64,000 nt of DNA from Mrakia gelida (taxonomy: Eukaryota > Basidiomycota > Tremellomycetes > Cystofilobasidiales > Mrakiaceae). The position numbers were made by a program, and so were the translations under genes. Below the pieces are notes generated by a model that saw nothing but the letters and a program-made list of their open reading frames with translations, was not told where the DNA came from and did not search any database. Of this stretch, positions 23,244 to 32,774 are shown in pieces (positions within the stretch are counted from its first letter, which is position 1; each line of letters starts with the position of its first letter). The stretch lies in NCBI GenBank assembly GCA_024345305.1, contig BRON01000002.1:868001-932000 (forward strand), written 5' to 3'.

Positions 23244-25961
23244 ATGGTTCGTAGTCAATCCCTTCAACGAGGCTAGTCATTCACCCCAAACGCAGGTTCT
23301 CTCTCTCTGCTCTCTCTCGTTCTCGTCCTTCCCTTCGAGACCTCTTCATCGTTTGCGTTTGTGCTGCTCTCGTCGAGGGGAGTTTCGAGCTCGCTTCCTT
23401 CTCTTTAGCTCCTGGCCTTGGGACCTTACTTGTCAAGAGCATACAGTTGCTCCTTAGGGATTCAGCTCGACGTTCTTTGCTCGTTGGGATCCAAAGCAGG
23501 GAGTCGAAGGGAGGAGAGCTTTTTCTGACAGAAGGGACAGAGGGGACGAAGGGTTTTCCTTTCCTTCATTCAACAGGGTTCACCTTCGACCAGTCGTCCA
23601 GCACCAGCACGGACACCTTCTTGGGATCGACGACACTTCTGGGAACAGGTCGACTTCGACAGGGAGATCCTTCAAGCGAACGAAGGAGGGACATCGATAG
23701 CTCATCCCAAACGGAGGTCGGTCGAGCTCGAGGAGGCCTGGGTCGGACGAGCGTACGAGGTTCGATGGTGGTGAGGCTCTAGAAGTTCGAAACGACGGGA
23801 CTCGCACGAGAGGAAGGAGTAGAAGGAGAGGATCGTTGAGGTGGCAGGGGAGGAGGATCTCTGGGAGTTTGAGTGGGTCGAGAAGAGCATCAAGGTGGAG
23901 GAGCGTTGAAGTTTGTCGAGGTCGAGCTTTGCTCTTCCTTCTTCACTTCTACCTCCTCGTCAATCCTGGCTCCTCAAAGACGCCTACTCTTCATCATCAT
24001 ATCCTTCTCATTCAACCCTGTCCGCTTTCTACACCTCTCCGTTCGCTCTTCCCTCCTAGGCGACCCTGATCGGCTTCCATCCCTCCAACTCCTCCTTCCT
24101 CTCTTCTCCTTCCCTTCAACGACTCCTTCTCTTCCTTCCTTCGGGGCTTTCGAAAACCTTCATCGGACCTCTCCTCAACATTGTCGTCGCACCCTCGTTC
24201 TCGTCGTCGACAACCTCGTCGTTCGTCCGCGTCTCGGATCGTTGGACTCATCAAACCTGGTCGTCGTCGTTCCCTCGTCGGAATCGGAAACCTGGACTCG
24301 ATGTTCCACCCCACGTTGGCGAGGCAGGCTGGGCGTTTTCCCGACGACTCGTTGCATGCTGGGAACGGCTATCAGTCAACTTGTTCGAAGGACGCCGTAG
24401 AGCACAACGATTGATGGAGAATCGAGGGGAAACGAGAAACGAGAGGCAGGGAGGGAGAGCGAGTTTGGGATGGCTAGCCGTTTCGTCTTCTCTCACGAAG
24501 ATGAATCGCTTACCGTTTCTTTCTTTCTCTTCCTTCTTCTTCTTGGTTCTCTTTCCTTTCCCTTTCTTCCCTCTCTTTCTTACACTCAATGACCATATCA
24601 GCCCAAAGCCGTCGCCAAAGGAAAGACCGTCGCCAAGGCCCCTTGTGAGTTTCGACTTCCATCTCTCTCTCTCTTCCCTCTTCCTCTCGAACGATGTACT
24701 GACTCTCTTCTTACTTCTCGTTCGTTGCCTTGTTCCTCGACTTCAGACCCCAAGGGAGGAAAGAAGGAGGCTAAGAACCCCCTCTTCGAGAAGAAGACTC
24801 GATCTTACGGAATTGGTTCGTCGCGTCCCTGCTCCCTGTCGTCGCTCGTCTTCTCGTGCTGACCTTCGCCTTTCCCTTTCTTCTTTCAGGAGGAGACCTC
24901 CCCCCCAACACCGATCTCACTCGATTCGTCAAGTGGCCCGAGTACGTCCGACTCCAGAGGCAGAAGGTCATCCTCCACCAGAGGTTGAAGGTACGTTCTC
25001 GTTCTCTCCCCGCGCGCCTCCGTCTTTCGTCGTCGCTGACTTCCTTCTTTCTTCTTCTCCCTTCTCAGGTCCCCCCTGCGATCGCCCAGTTCTCGCACAC
25101 CCTCGACAAGAACACCGCCACCCAGCTCTTCCAGCTCCTCAACAAGTACAAGCCCGAGTGAGTTCGCTTTTTCGCCGCGTCGTCTTCGCGACTTCGACTC
25201 TCGAGGCTGACTCTTCCCTTCCCCTCCTCCCTTCCCCCTCTCAGGTCCAAGCAGGAGAAGAAGGCTCGACTCTTGTCCGAGGCTGAGGCTAAGGTCGCCG
25301 CTGGTGACAAGCCCGTCGAGAAGAAGGCCGACAAGAAGCCCCTCTTCGTCAAGTACGGACTCAACCACGTCGTCGCCCTCGTTGAGGCTAAGAAGGCCAA
25401 CCTCGTCGTCATCGCCGACGATGTGGACCCTATCGAGCTCGTCGTCTTCCTTCCCGCTCTTTGCCGAAAGGTTCGTTCAGCTCTCCTTCCTCCGTCTTTG
25501 GACGCGTCGTTGACTTCCCTTCTCGTTTCTCGATCTTCGTCCGCTGACTCCTCTTCCCCCCCTTCCCCCTTCTCTTCTTCGTCACAGATGGGAGTTCCTT
25601 ACGTCATCGTCAAGAACAAGGCCCGACTCGGTACCGTCGTCCACAAGAAGACCTCCTCCGTCGCCGTCCTCCAGGACGTCCGATCCGAGGACACCGCCGC
25701 CCTCGCCACCCTCGTCTCCGCCGCCAAGGCCAACTTCTCCGACAAGTACGAGGAGGCCAGGAAGCACTGGGGAGGAGGAGTTCGAGGAAACAAGTCCATT
25801 GGTGCGTCGAGTTCTCTTTCTTTTCCCCTTCGCGTCGAACGCTCGAAACTCGAAACTGACCTTGGTTCTTCGCTCGTTCGTTTTCCCCTTTCACAGCCAA
25901 GCTGCGAAAGCGAGCTAAGGCTCTTGGACAGGACGCCAAGACCGTCTCTACCACTCTTTAA
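23244..25961 (+). CDS. RPL8: 60S ribosomal protein L8 (eL8, L7Ae family)
   Basis: Large-subunit ribosomal protein. Exons from 24602 onward read [114 protein letters not shown] and end [18 protein letters not shown]. The second exon starts in phase 0 with CCC and has no usable in-frame ATG. The best start is the ATG at 23244, followed at once by a GTTCGT donor and preceded by a CT-rich leader, giving MPKAVAKGK. This makes intron 1 (23247-24601) 1,355 nt, ten times the local norm. The body from 24602 is certain; the first exon is inferred. Confidence 0.9.
23577..23906 (+). CDS. Coding-like segment nested in RPL8 intron 1
   Basis: A frame opening after a good acceptor (TTCATTCAACAG at 23576) reads [53 protein letters not shown] up to about 23757. 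After two stops removable by a short intron it resumes in the same absolute frame as [19 protein letters not shown], with a stop at 23904-23906. Codon choice (G/C third positions, CGA for Arg) resembles real genes. The ATG at 23244 joins to 23577 in phase 0, so an alternative transcript could encode a separate protein of roughly 90 residues. I recognise no family. It may also be a decayed exon or chance. Confidence 0.35.
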
Positions 25962-26274
25962 ACAGTCGTTGGTTGAGATACTTATCTATGGTCGTTTCGT
26001 TTCCTCCTCTTTTCTTGCTCGTTCGGAGTGCTTTCTCGTCGTCGCTGTTGGGTTTCGGTTCGGTTCTCTCTCTTTCGCTTTCACTCTAGGTTGTATTAGT
26101 AGTTCGCTCGCTCTCTTGGAAGATCTTCATACCGTCTTTCCATCTCGCTCGTTCTATTGATTTCAACCTAGGCGAGCAACCGTCAAAAAGAATATCGTTT
26201 GTGAAACGAAGCGAGGGAAGTGAAATGCAGAGGTGATAGATAGACTAGTGTTGGAACGGAGCTGAGGCTCGGTT
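25962..26274. other. Convergent intergenic region (RPL8 / MYND gene)
   Basis: T-rich 3' UTR-like sequence after RPL8 and A-rich sequence before the MYND gene stop. No coding or RNA feature recognised. Confidence 0.45.
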
Positions 26275-27973
26275 TCACCACTTCGGCTCGTGGCAGACCT
26301 GCTTGTGGAGTTTCCAGTGCGCTTTCTGATGTGCTGATGAAAGGCAAAGAAGGGAGAAGAGGACGTCAACGAGGGAGCGAGGGAGGGAGACGCGTCGAAA
26401 CGAAAACGAAGAGGGAGCGACAGACCTTTGGAGCAGTAACGAACGCCGAGGCACTGGATGGAAGACAACGATGAGGCGGTGAGTAACGGAGAGAAACCCC
26501 AAAGCGCGAAGGGAAGAGAGGAAAAGCCAGGAGGGAGTCGAATCTCAGACTCACCTTCGAACAAGCCATCATCCCCTCTCCCTTCTCCAACTTCGTACAA
26601 CTCCTCCTCTCCACCACCCTCGAAGCCTCCGCCGTAGCCTCACATCTCCCCCAACTCGCATCCTCCCAAACGGAATCCAACGTCTTTTGCGAGTACGGTC
26701 TGTCGAGGGCAGGTTCGTCGCGATCCTTGAATCCACCTTCGATCGCGTAATCGAGGAGCTCGAGCGACTGATCCGCTCCCTGACCGATCAGTGTAGGTTT
26801 GGGTTCCTGTCCATGCGATTGTTGAGGACTCCGGGCAGCTTGTCCATCCGTTCGACGAGGAGGAGGAGGGACGAGGGGGCGGTGGATCCTGGGAGATGCG
26901 AGTACGTCTCCGACGTCGAAGGGTCGGCGTTGGTGTTGGTGTTGGAGGGTCGAGGGCAGTGGAGGATCATGTTCCGAGCCATCCATAGATCTCGATGAAG
27001 ACCGTGGAGGTGATCTTCGGCGTTGCTGTCGGTTTTCTGAACGAAGGAAAAGCAAGAGACGCGAGGAGGCGCGCGCGAACGAAGTGGAGAGTCAGTTAGT
27101 TCTGTTCTTCGAACTGGGAGAGGTCCCATCCTGTTTTCAAGAACGTGAACGAGCTCACAGCATCTTCGGCATCCATCCAAGCTTGAGGGTCGTCGGTGAT
27201 GTTGGCGCTGATGTGTTTGAGGAGGTAGTCGAAGAGGAGAGGCGCCTCGGGATGGGTTCGACAGTATCGAGAGAAGTCAGCGACATGGAGGACGTATCGC
27301 AAGGTGTCCAACCAGGGATTGCCAAATTGGTCGACTGCATTGAGGCGAACTGCTCGGATGAGATCGGGGAGGTAGAGGGAGGTGAAGGTGCACTGTAGAG
27401 AGCGAAAGAGACGGACGAGGACGATGGTGAGATGGGGAGAGCTGTCGTCCACTGAGCTCGCTGTCTGGATGGAGTGCGAACCAATCGGATGTTCCGTTGA
27501 TGCCTATTGATACTCGGTGAGTTCATCTTGACCAGCTAGAGGTGATGCGGGGATGGAGAGCGAGGTCAGCCTCTCGCTCGAGCGCAGAACAGAGACCATG
27601 GCGAGACGGACGGTACTCCTTTCGCTAGCAGGAGCAAGATCAGTGAGGTGCGGGTGCTTACGAGTTGGGGTAGAGTCAAGTTCGCCCTCTTAGCTGGAGT
27701 TTCCTCCGGGTAGAGAATTCTATCCACCAAGGAGAGCCTCGCAATGGAGTCGTGAGAACGGACGCTCTGAACGAACGAGCCATCCTTGAGTCCTAGAGCC
27801 GAAGCGATGAGATCCATGTAGTCGTCTCCGATGATCGGGTAGTCGGGAATATTGGGGAGACGAAAAGCCATGACGAAGGATGCATTCGAAGAAGAGGAAG
27901 GGAGGGAAGAGGGAGGAAGAGGGTCGATGTCGAGGGCGAGGGAAGGAGGAAAACGGTTGAGCTTCCAAGTCAT
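26275..27973 (-). CDS. MYND-type zinc finger protein
   Basis: About six exons. Two in-frame starts are possible: 27973 (MTWKLNRF) or 27871 (MAFRLPNIPDYP). The second leaves more room for the divergent MIC12-like promoter. The body has RLCTFTSLYLPDLIRAVRL, FGNPWLDTLRYVLHVADFS, LLFDYLLKHISANITDDP and LLDYAIEGGFKDRDEPALD, and I do not recognise a family in it. The C-terminus is a MYND finger, CSKCLGVRYCSKAHQKAHW-KLHKQVC, stop at 26275. It departs from consensus: the usual first CxxC pair is CTKLEK, and YCSxxCQ is YCSKAHQ, so His may replace one Cys ligand. One frame change near 26,800 needs a short intron, about 50 nt, whose exact borders I could not settle. MYND fingers usually bind proline-rich partners. 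Confidence 0.7.
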
Positions 27974-28038
27974 CCTCTCACCCCATCTCTCTCCTCCCCG
28001 ACCGTTGTCAGCCTTTTAGAGTCTCTTCGGCAGTCGAG

Positions 28039-28669
28039 ATGTCTTCCTACCTCTTATCATCAGTAGCTGGAGCGACTTCGGTGAGCTCTTCCTTGCGTTC
28101 TCTCGTCGTCGGAGGGTCGCGAACTGACGAGCTCTCCCCTCCCTCCTTCTTTCCTCTCTTCCCCAGTGCGCGATGATCTACTACACTCTCTCGACTTCTC
28201 TATCATCTCGGACAGATGCCATCACATCATCGTAAGCAGCTTTCTTCTTCGTCGCGCTGCCAGACGCCTCCCCTTGCTCAGCGGAGGAAAAGGAGCGAAG
28301 CTCACCTCTCCTTCCCTCCCTCCCTCCTCTTCTTCCCATCTCAGCCTCCACCAATCCTCCATCTTCCTCTCCCACCCTACTCCCTCACTATCCAACCCTT
28401 TCCCTCCACCACCTCCACCGCCGTCAACCATCGTCACCTCTCCCTCCTCATCAAAAACAGCAGCCCTCGTCTCTGCGTCGACGCTTCCTCCAGGGACTCG
28501 ACTCCCTCATCGCGATCTCGTTACGACGTCCTTCGCCGGTGAGGTCAAAGCTCGCTGGAACAAGGATCTGGAAACTGCTGTTAGGGGCTTCGGGAGGATG
28601 GAGTGGGGGAACGAGATCGCAAAGGGGTGGAGGGACGTGAAGGCGTTGGTCGAAAGCGTTGGGAAGTGA
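28039..28669 (+). CDS. MICOS complex subunit MIC12-like protein
   Basis: Three exons (28039-28080, 28167-28231, 28345-28669), 432 nt, 143 residues. A single N-terminal membrane segment (SSYLLSSVAGATSCAMIYYT) is followed by LSTSLSSRTDAI, a proline-rich linker, and a conserved C-terminal segment GEVKARWNKDLETAVRGFG with EWGNEIAKGWRDV. This layout and the RWN-E-A-R segment resemble the fungal Mic12/Aim5 family of the mitochondrial cristae-organising complex. All phases close. Assignment is by pattern recall. It starts 65 bp (or 167 bp) from the divergent MYND gene. Confidence 0.6.
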
Positions 28670-28801
28670 GCTCAAGTGTGGATCTTTCGGAGGGCTCAGC
28701 AGGATGGTATGCCAGCTTCTTCCTCGATTTACGAGCTTGCAATCATCCGAAGAATAGGTTCAGGATAGACGCCCATCGGTGTCAAACGTTCATCCATCAC
28801 T

Positions 28802-29804
28802 TCAACTGGCCTCCTCGACCCGCCTCCCCTCGTCGTCCATCACCACCACCTCGCCGTCGCCCTCCTTTCCCAACGACGCTTCTTCGACCGGAATATCGAT
28901 GACGGAGCAGGTGTTTGGAGGCTGGCAAGTTGGGCACGAAGGAGGTGATTCCTGGAAAGGAGAAGGAAGGAAGAGAATGGTGAGCTTCCTCTTAGTTAAC
29001 TCGTCGCGAAACCGAACTCACGAGTACGCTCCTCAGCATCTGCTGGAGATCTTCTGCTCCCATCTGGAGACTCTTTGGATCGGCTCGTCTAACAAAGACC
29101 AAAACCTGCTCAGCTTGAACCCTTCTCTTTCCTCCCTCAGCCCAAGAGACCATCATACGCACGCACAGGACCTTCTCCCAAACCTCTTTCTCCCTCGCTC
29201 CGACCGACACCTCCCTCCTTGCGACCTCTCCTTCCCTTCGAGCAACCGCAACCTCCCTCAGTAGGAGCGACGCCTCCGTCTGCTTAGCTTCGAGCTCTCT
29301 GCGGTCCAATTGAGCTTCTCGAGAGGAGAGGGACGAGGAAAGCGAGACGAGAGGTTGAAGAGAAGACAGGAGTGTTTGGGAGGGAAGGTCGGACAAGGAG
29401 CTGCGAGAAAAGCGTCGAGGTCAGTACCACAAGAAGAGATAAGACGCAAAGAGAGAGGATGGAACTAACAAGTCGCTGTTGGATCTTCCTCCAACGGAGA
29501 GAAGCTGAAGGAAAGCCCGCAACCCTCCGTCAGACGAAGACGCGTCGAGCCCTCCTCTCGCACCTCGAGCACCGAGCAGAGGGTGCGAGTTCGGAGGAAC
29601 TGCGATGAGAAGAGCTAGGATGGAGAGAGTAACACTGAGAACCACCAAAACTGCTCGAAGAAGAAGGCAGGAGATGACGAGGTCAAGATGATGAGTGACA
29701 GAAAGCGAAAGGGAGGAGGGCTCGAAGGGTCGAGAGTTCGACGACGCACCTTGAGTCGAATTAGAGAGCTGGGAAACTCGATTTCTCATGGGCTTGAGGT
29801 CCAT
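28802..29804 (-). CDS. Unknown membrane-anchored coiled-coil protein
   Basis: Not recognised. Four exons join well. Exon 1 (29750-29804) encodes MDLKPMRNRVSQLSNSTQ. Next comes a hydrophobic segment VLVVLSVTLSILALLIAV, then a loop and LRAFLQLLSVGGRSNSDF. A charged coiled coil follows (SSREAQLDRRELEAKQTEA, LLLREVAVARREGEVARRE). The last exon has CPTCQPPNTCSVIDIPVEE and an acidic end, stop at 28802. The architecture suggests a signal-anchored type II protein with a soluble coiled coil. A longer frame extends upstream to an ATG at 30011, but it is glycine-rich, lacks conservation-like features and would leave only 30 bp to the next divergent gene, so I prefer 29804. Part of the open frame around 29,050-29,160 could be an unspliced intron. 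Confidence 0.6.
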
Positions 29805-30041
29805 CTGAAGAGATCGATGGAAAAGCTTCGTGGTCGTTGAAGGCCATCCATCTTCTCTCCAGAGGTTGAGCAGGGGTAGTCCCCCCCTCCCCTTCGAACG
29901 AAGCTCAACATCCGCTCGGACCCCTCTTCCCTTTCTTTCCCCCAAACCCCCTTCCCAGATTTCAGCATGATCCGTCAAACCACCATCCCCTCCTCCCAGG
30001 ACCCTCCTCAACTCTTCGCTCCAGTCTCTTAAACCTTCAGG

Positions 30042-32180
30042 ATGCTTGGACCCACGTCTTTAGGGTCTCTTCGACGACGTCGAGCTCCCTCCTCCCCTTC
30101 CCCCTCCTCGGCGATCTTCCGTCGACCTCGTCCCCAGTTCTTCGTCTTCCTCCTCATCTTCTGCACCATCCTCTACTACTTCACACCTTTACCCTTTTTC
30201 TTCATCCTCTCGCCATCTTCCCTCTCCTCATCGTCGTTAAAAGCTCATGCAGGAGGAGGAGGAGGGCTCGAGGCCGTCGAGAGGATCACCCTCGTAGTCA
30301 TTTGGACAGGGTTGAACGTTCCCTCCTACCTCGCCATGTTCTTGAGAAGTGTAGAAACCAACCGGGGGAGGGTAGACTTGGTCTTCGTGGCCAAGAGGGA
30401 CGAGAGTGAGGCAGGCCAAGGGAGGTGCGTCGATCTGGGAGAGACGGGGAGCAACATCAGAAGCGTCTGTCTTTCAAACCTCGAGTGTCAGTTGAGCCTT
30501 CTTCGTTCACGCATCTTCCTCGAGAGCTGAGCTGACCTTGTCGACTTTGCTATAGACTGGACGCTTCATCAAGAGTACCTGTGTGATCGATGGAAGTGCA
30601 GCGACCAGCAGAAGGAGGAGCTGATGGAGCTCTTGCTTCATCGAGGACTCGAGGATTACGTTCGTTTCAGCCCTCCCCTCCCTCCTCCTTTCGTGGTGAG
30701 CGAGCTGGCTGACCTAGAGCTTTCTTCTTTGCTTCGTAGATTCACTCCCACTTCAGGGTACTGAGAGGACCGATTATGCAACGCTACTTCTTGGACCAGA
30801 AGTCGAAGTGGTGGGGTTGGTGGTGAGCTCGACCGTTCCTCTTCCTCTCCCCTCGTTCGCCCAGAAATCGAGCTGACTGTGGCTCTTTTTGTGTTCGACA
30901 GTGATACCGATGTTGTTCTCGGGAAGTGAGTGCAGCTGAGTCTCGAGTAGTGGCGGAAGGGCGAAGCTGAACTGACCTTCTCTTCCCTTCGACCTTTCGC
31001 TCAGCTTCGAACGTCAATGTGTGCTTCGTTTCCCTCCCTCTCTCGAGCTACGGCAGAGCTGATCCGAATCTTTCTTTTGACCTCAGTCCCTTGGGATATC
31101 GCACACAAGTTCGACATCGTTCAGCCGACTCACGCAACCGACGCGAAGGAGATTCTCGTGTACCTTCGGTCCGTCACTCGCCTTTCTCGAACGCGTCTCG
31201 ACCTCATCCCTCCCGCTGACTCTCTTCCACCATCAACTTTTCAACAGAGGTCACATGACCATGTTCCAATCTCGGCCTTCGACTCTCGCCAAGATGCACA
31301 CCTTCCCTGCGTTCCAGTCCTTCGACGGGTACATGTCTGGGAAGAAGCCCGTCACCGCGATGGAGGAGGAGGACTTCTCGACCTTCTTCTTCCACACCAA
31401 CCCTCAAGTCACCTTCCTCACCTACGATGCTCTCCTCACGGGACACTTCGTCTCTTCCACCCTCTCTCCCAACCTCATCTCTCTTATGCACACTCAAGGT
31501 CCTCCAGACTTCACACTCCCTCTCCCTCTCCCCGAACCTTTCTCCGCTCACAACCCTCGACCGCCGACGTTCAGCACCTCCCCGCTCGCGAACGGAGTCG
31601 TGAGGCTGGATCTGGGAATGACGAAGGAGCCGGTCTGGTTCCCGAGGGAAGGAGCTGTCAGCTACGTTCCCTTGGAGTTGAAGAAGGGAGCCGGGCAGGG
31701 GAGAGTGTTCTTGATGAGGGAGGTTCCAGGAGGAGCGGTGAGGGAGAGAGTCGAGAGCTGGACGAGGTGGGAGTTGAAGGGACCTCAGAGGGGTGTGAGA
31801 GAAGGGTGAGCACTCCCCTCGACGTAGAGTAGGCGGAAGGAAGGATGGAGATTCGAAGAGGGCGAAGGACTGACGCGTCTCTCTTCCTTCGTTCGTCGCT
31901 CAGGCTCTACCAACACTTCCAAATCACCAAGAAGCAAGGTGAGACCTCCGACTTCTTGCATCGATGCTCTTTTAACTGCTCGACCCTCGGCTGACTCGAT
32001 CCCTTTCGTCGTTTCTCAGACTGGTTCAAGAACTTGCCACCAAACCCTCTCGCGAAAGGTCAACTGCTCACCATCGCTGGGTTCGACGACGCCGAAATTC
32101 GAGCTGGATCGAGACTGGTATGGAAGGGAGGGAAGAAGGCGGACGAGGAGAAAGCGAAGGCGCTGGCGGATCTGTCGTAG
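30042..32180 (+). CDS. Type II membrane glycosyltransferase-like protein (DUF6625-like)
   Basis: Short Arg-rich cytosolic tail, then a signal anchor (FFVFLLIFCTILYYFTPL), then a lumenal catalytic-type domain. It begins ERITLVVIWTGLNVPSYLAM and has RVDLVFVAKRDE. The key segment KSKWWGWCDTDVVLGNF places a DxD-type motif as in proteins with W-G-x-C-D-x-D-x-x-x-G-(D/N). It continues with FDIVQPTHATDAKEILVYLRG and MTMFQSRPSTLAKMHTFPA. The C-terminus is KKADEEKAKALADLS, stop at 32178. About nine short introns. Probably a Golgi enzyme; donor and acceptor are unknown. Family name from recall of the bacterial and fungal DUF6625 group. Confidence 0.68.
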
Positions 32181-32774
32181 AGAGTGGTCGAGGTTGGAGC
32201 GTTTTTGATTTCTTTCTCTTTCGTCTTCGCCTTCGCCAAGGGACGCGTCGTTCTTTTGCTCTCCTTTGCTTGAGTTCGCACACCTAGACTTTGCTCGTAC
32301 CTATGTAGCATCTTTCGCTTTTCTCGACACTGTACTGTATACTCCTCCCTCCCCTCGAGAGCTCATTTCTTTCTCCAGAAAGAAAGGTCGGAAGTTGTGA
32401 CAGACGGTCGAGCGGTGACGCTGTCGTTCCTCCCTTTGACTTCTTGTGCTCTCGTTCTGCCTCTCTATGTTTTGAGTTTCTCGTCGCTCTTGATCTCCTT
32501 GATACTGATACTCTGCAGATCTCTTGAATACAAACACCCGTCGTCTCTTTGCAACTCGTTTGAATTTTCTGGAGGCGACCCCTCTTTCTTCCAGACGTTC
32601 CTCCTTTCACCTGCCCTCCCAACCTTCACTTCCTTCTCTCCCTCTCGACTCCCTTTCTCTTCTCAAGTCGTCCCAGAGACGCACCTCTTCTCTTCTCTTC
32701 TCTCCCCTCCCCCTTCCCCTTCAGCAACTCGGCTTTCCTTCTCTTCTCTCTAGGACCAGGCTACGGATTCTCGA
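32181..32774. other. Intergenic region upstream of the chitin synthase
   Basis: Holds the 3' UTR of the preceding gene and the promoter and CT-rich leader of the chitin synthase. No coding exon or RNA recognised. Confidence 0.4.

Noticed and set aside
23247..24601. Further snoRNAs in the RPL8 first intron (eL8 genes host U24/U36 in animals)
   Set aside because: No TGATGA box paired with CTGA and a terminal stem was found on the host strand.
24590..24650. ATG at 24590 as the RPL8 start
   Set aside because: It is in the wrong frame for the eL8 protein and sits at the intron 3' end; the second exon needs an upstream ATG.
29805..30011. N-terminal extension MRRVLGGGDGG of the coiled-coil gene
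   Set aside because: Glycine-rich, no conserved look, and would leave 30 bp to the divergent gene; the ATG at 29804 gives a clean signal anchor.
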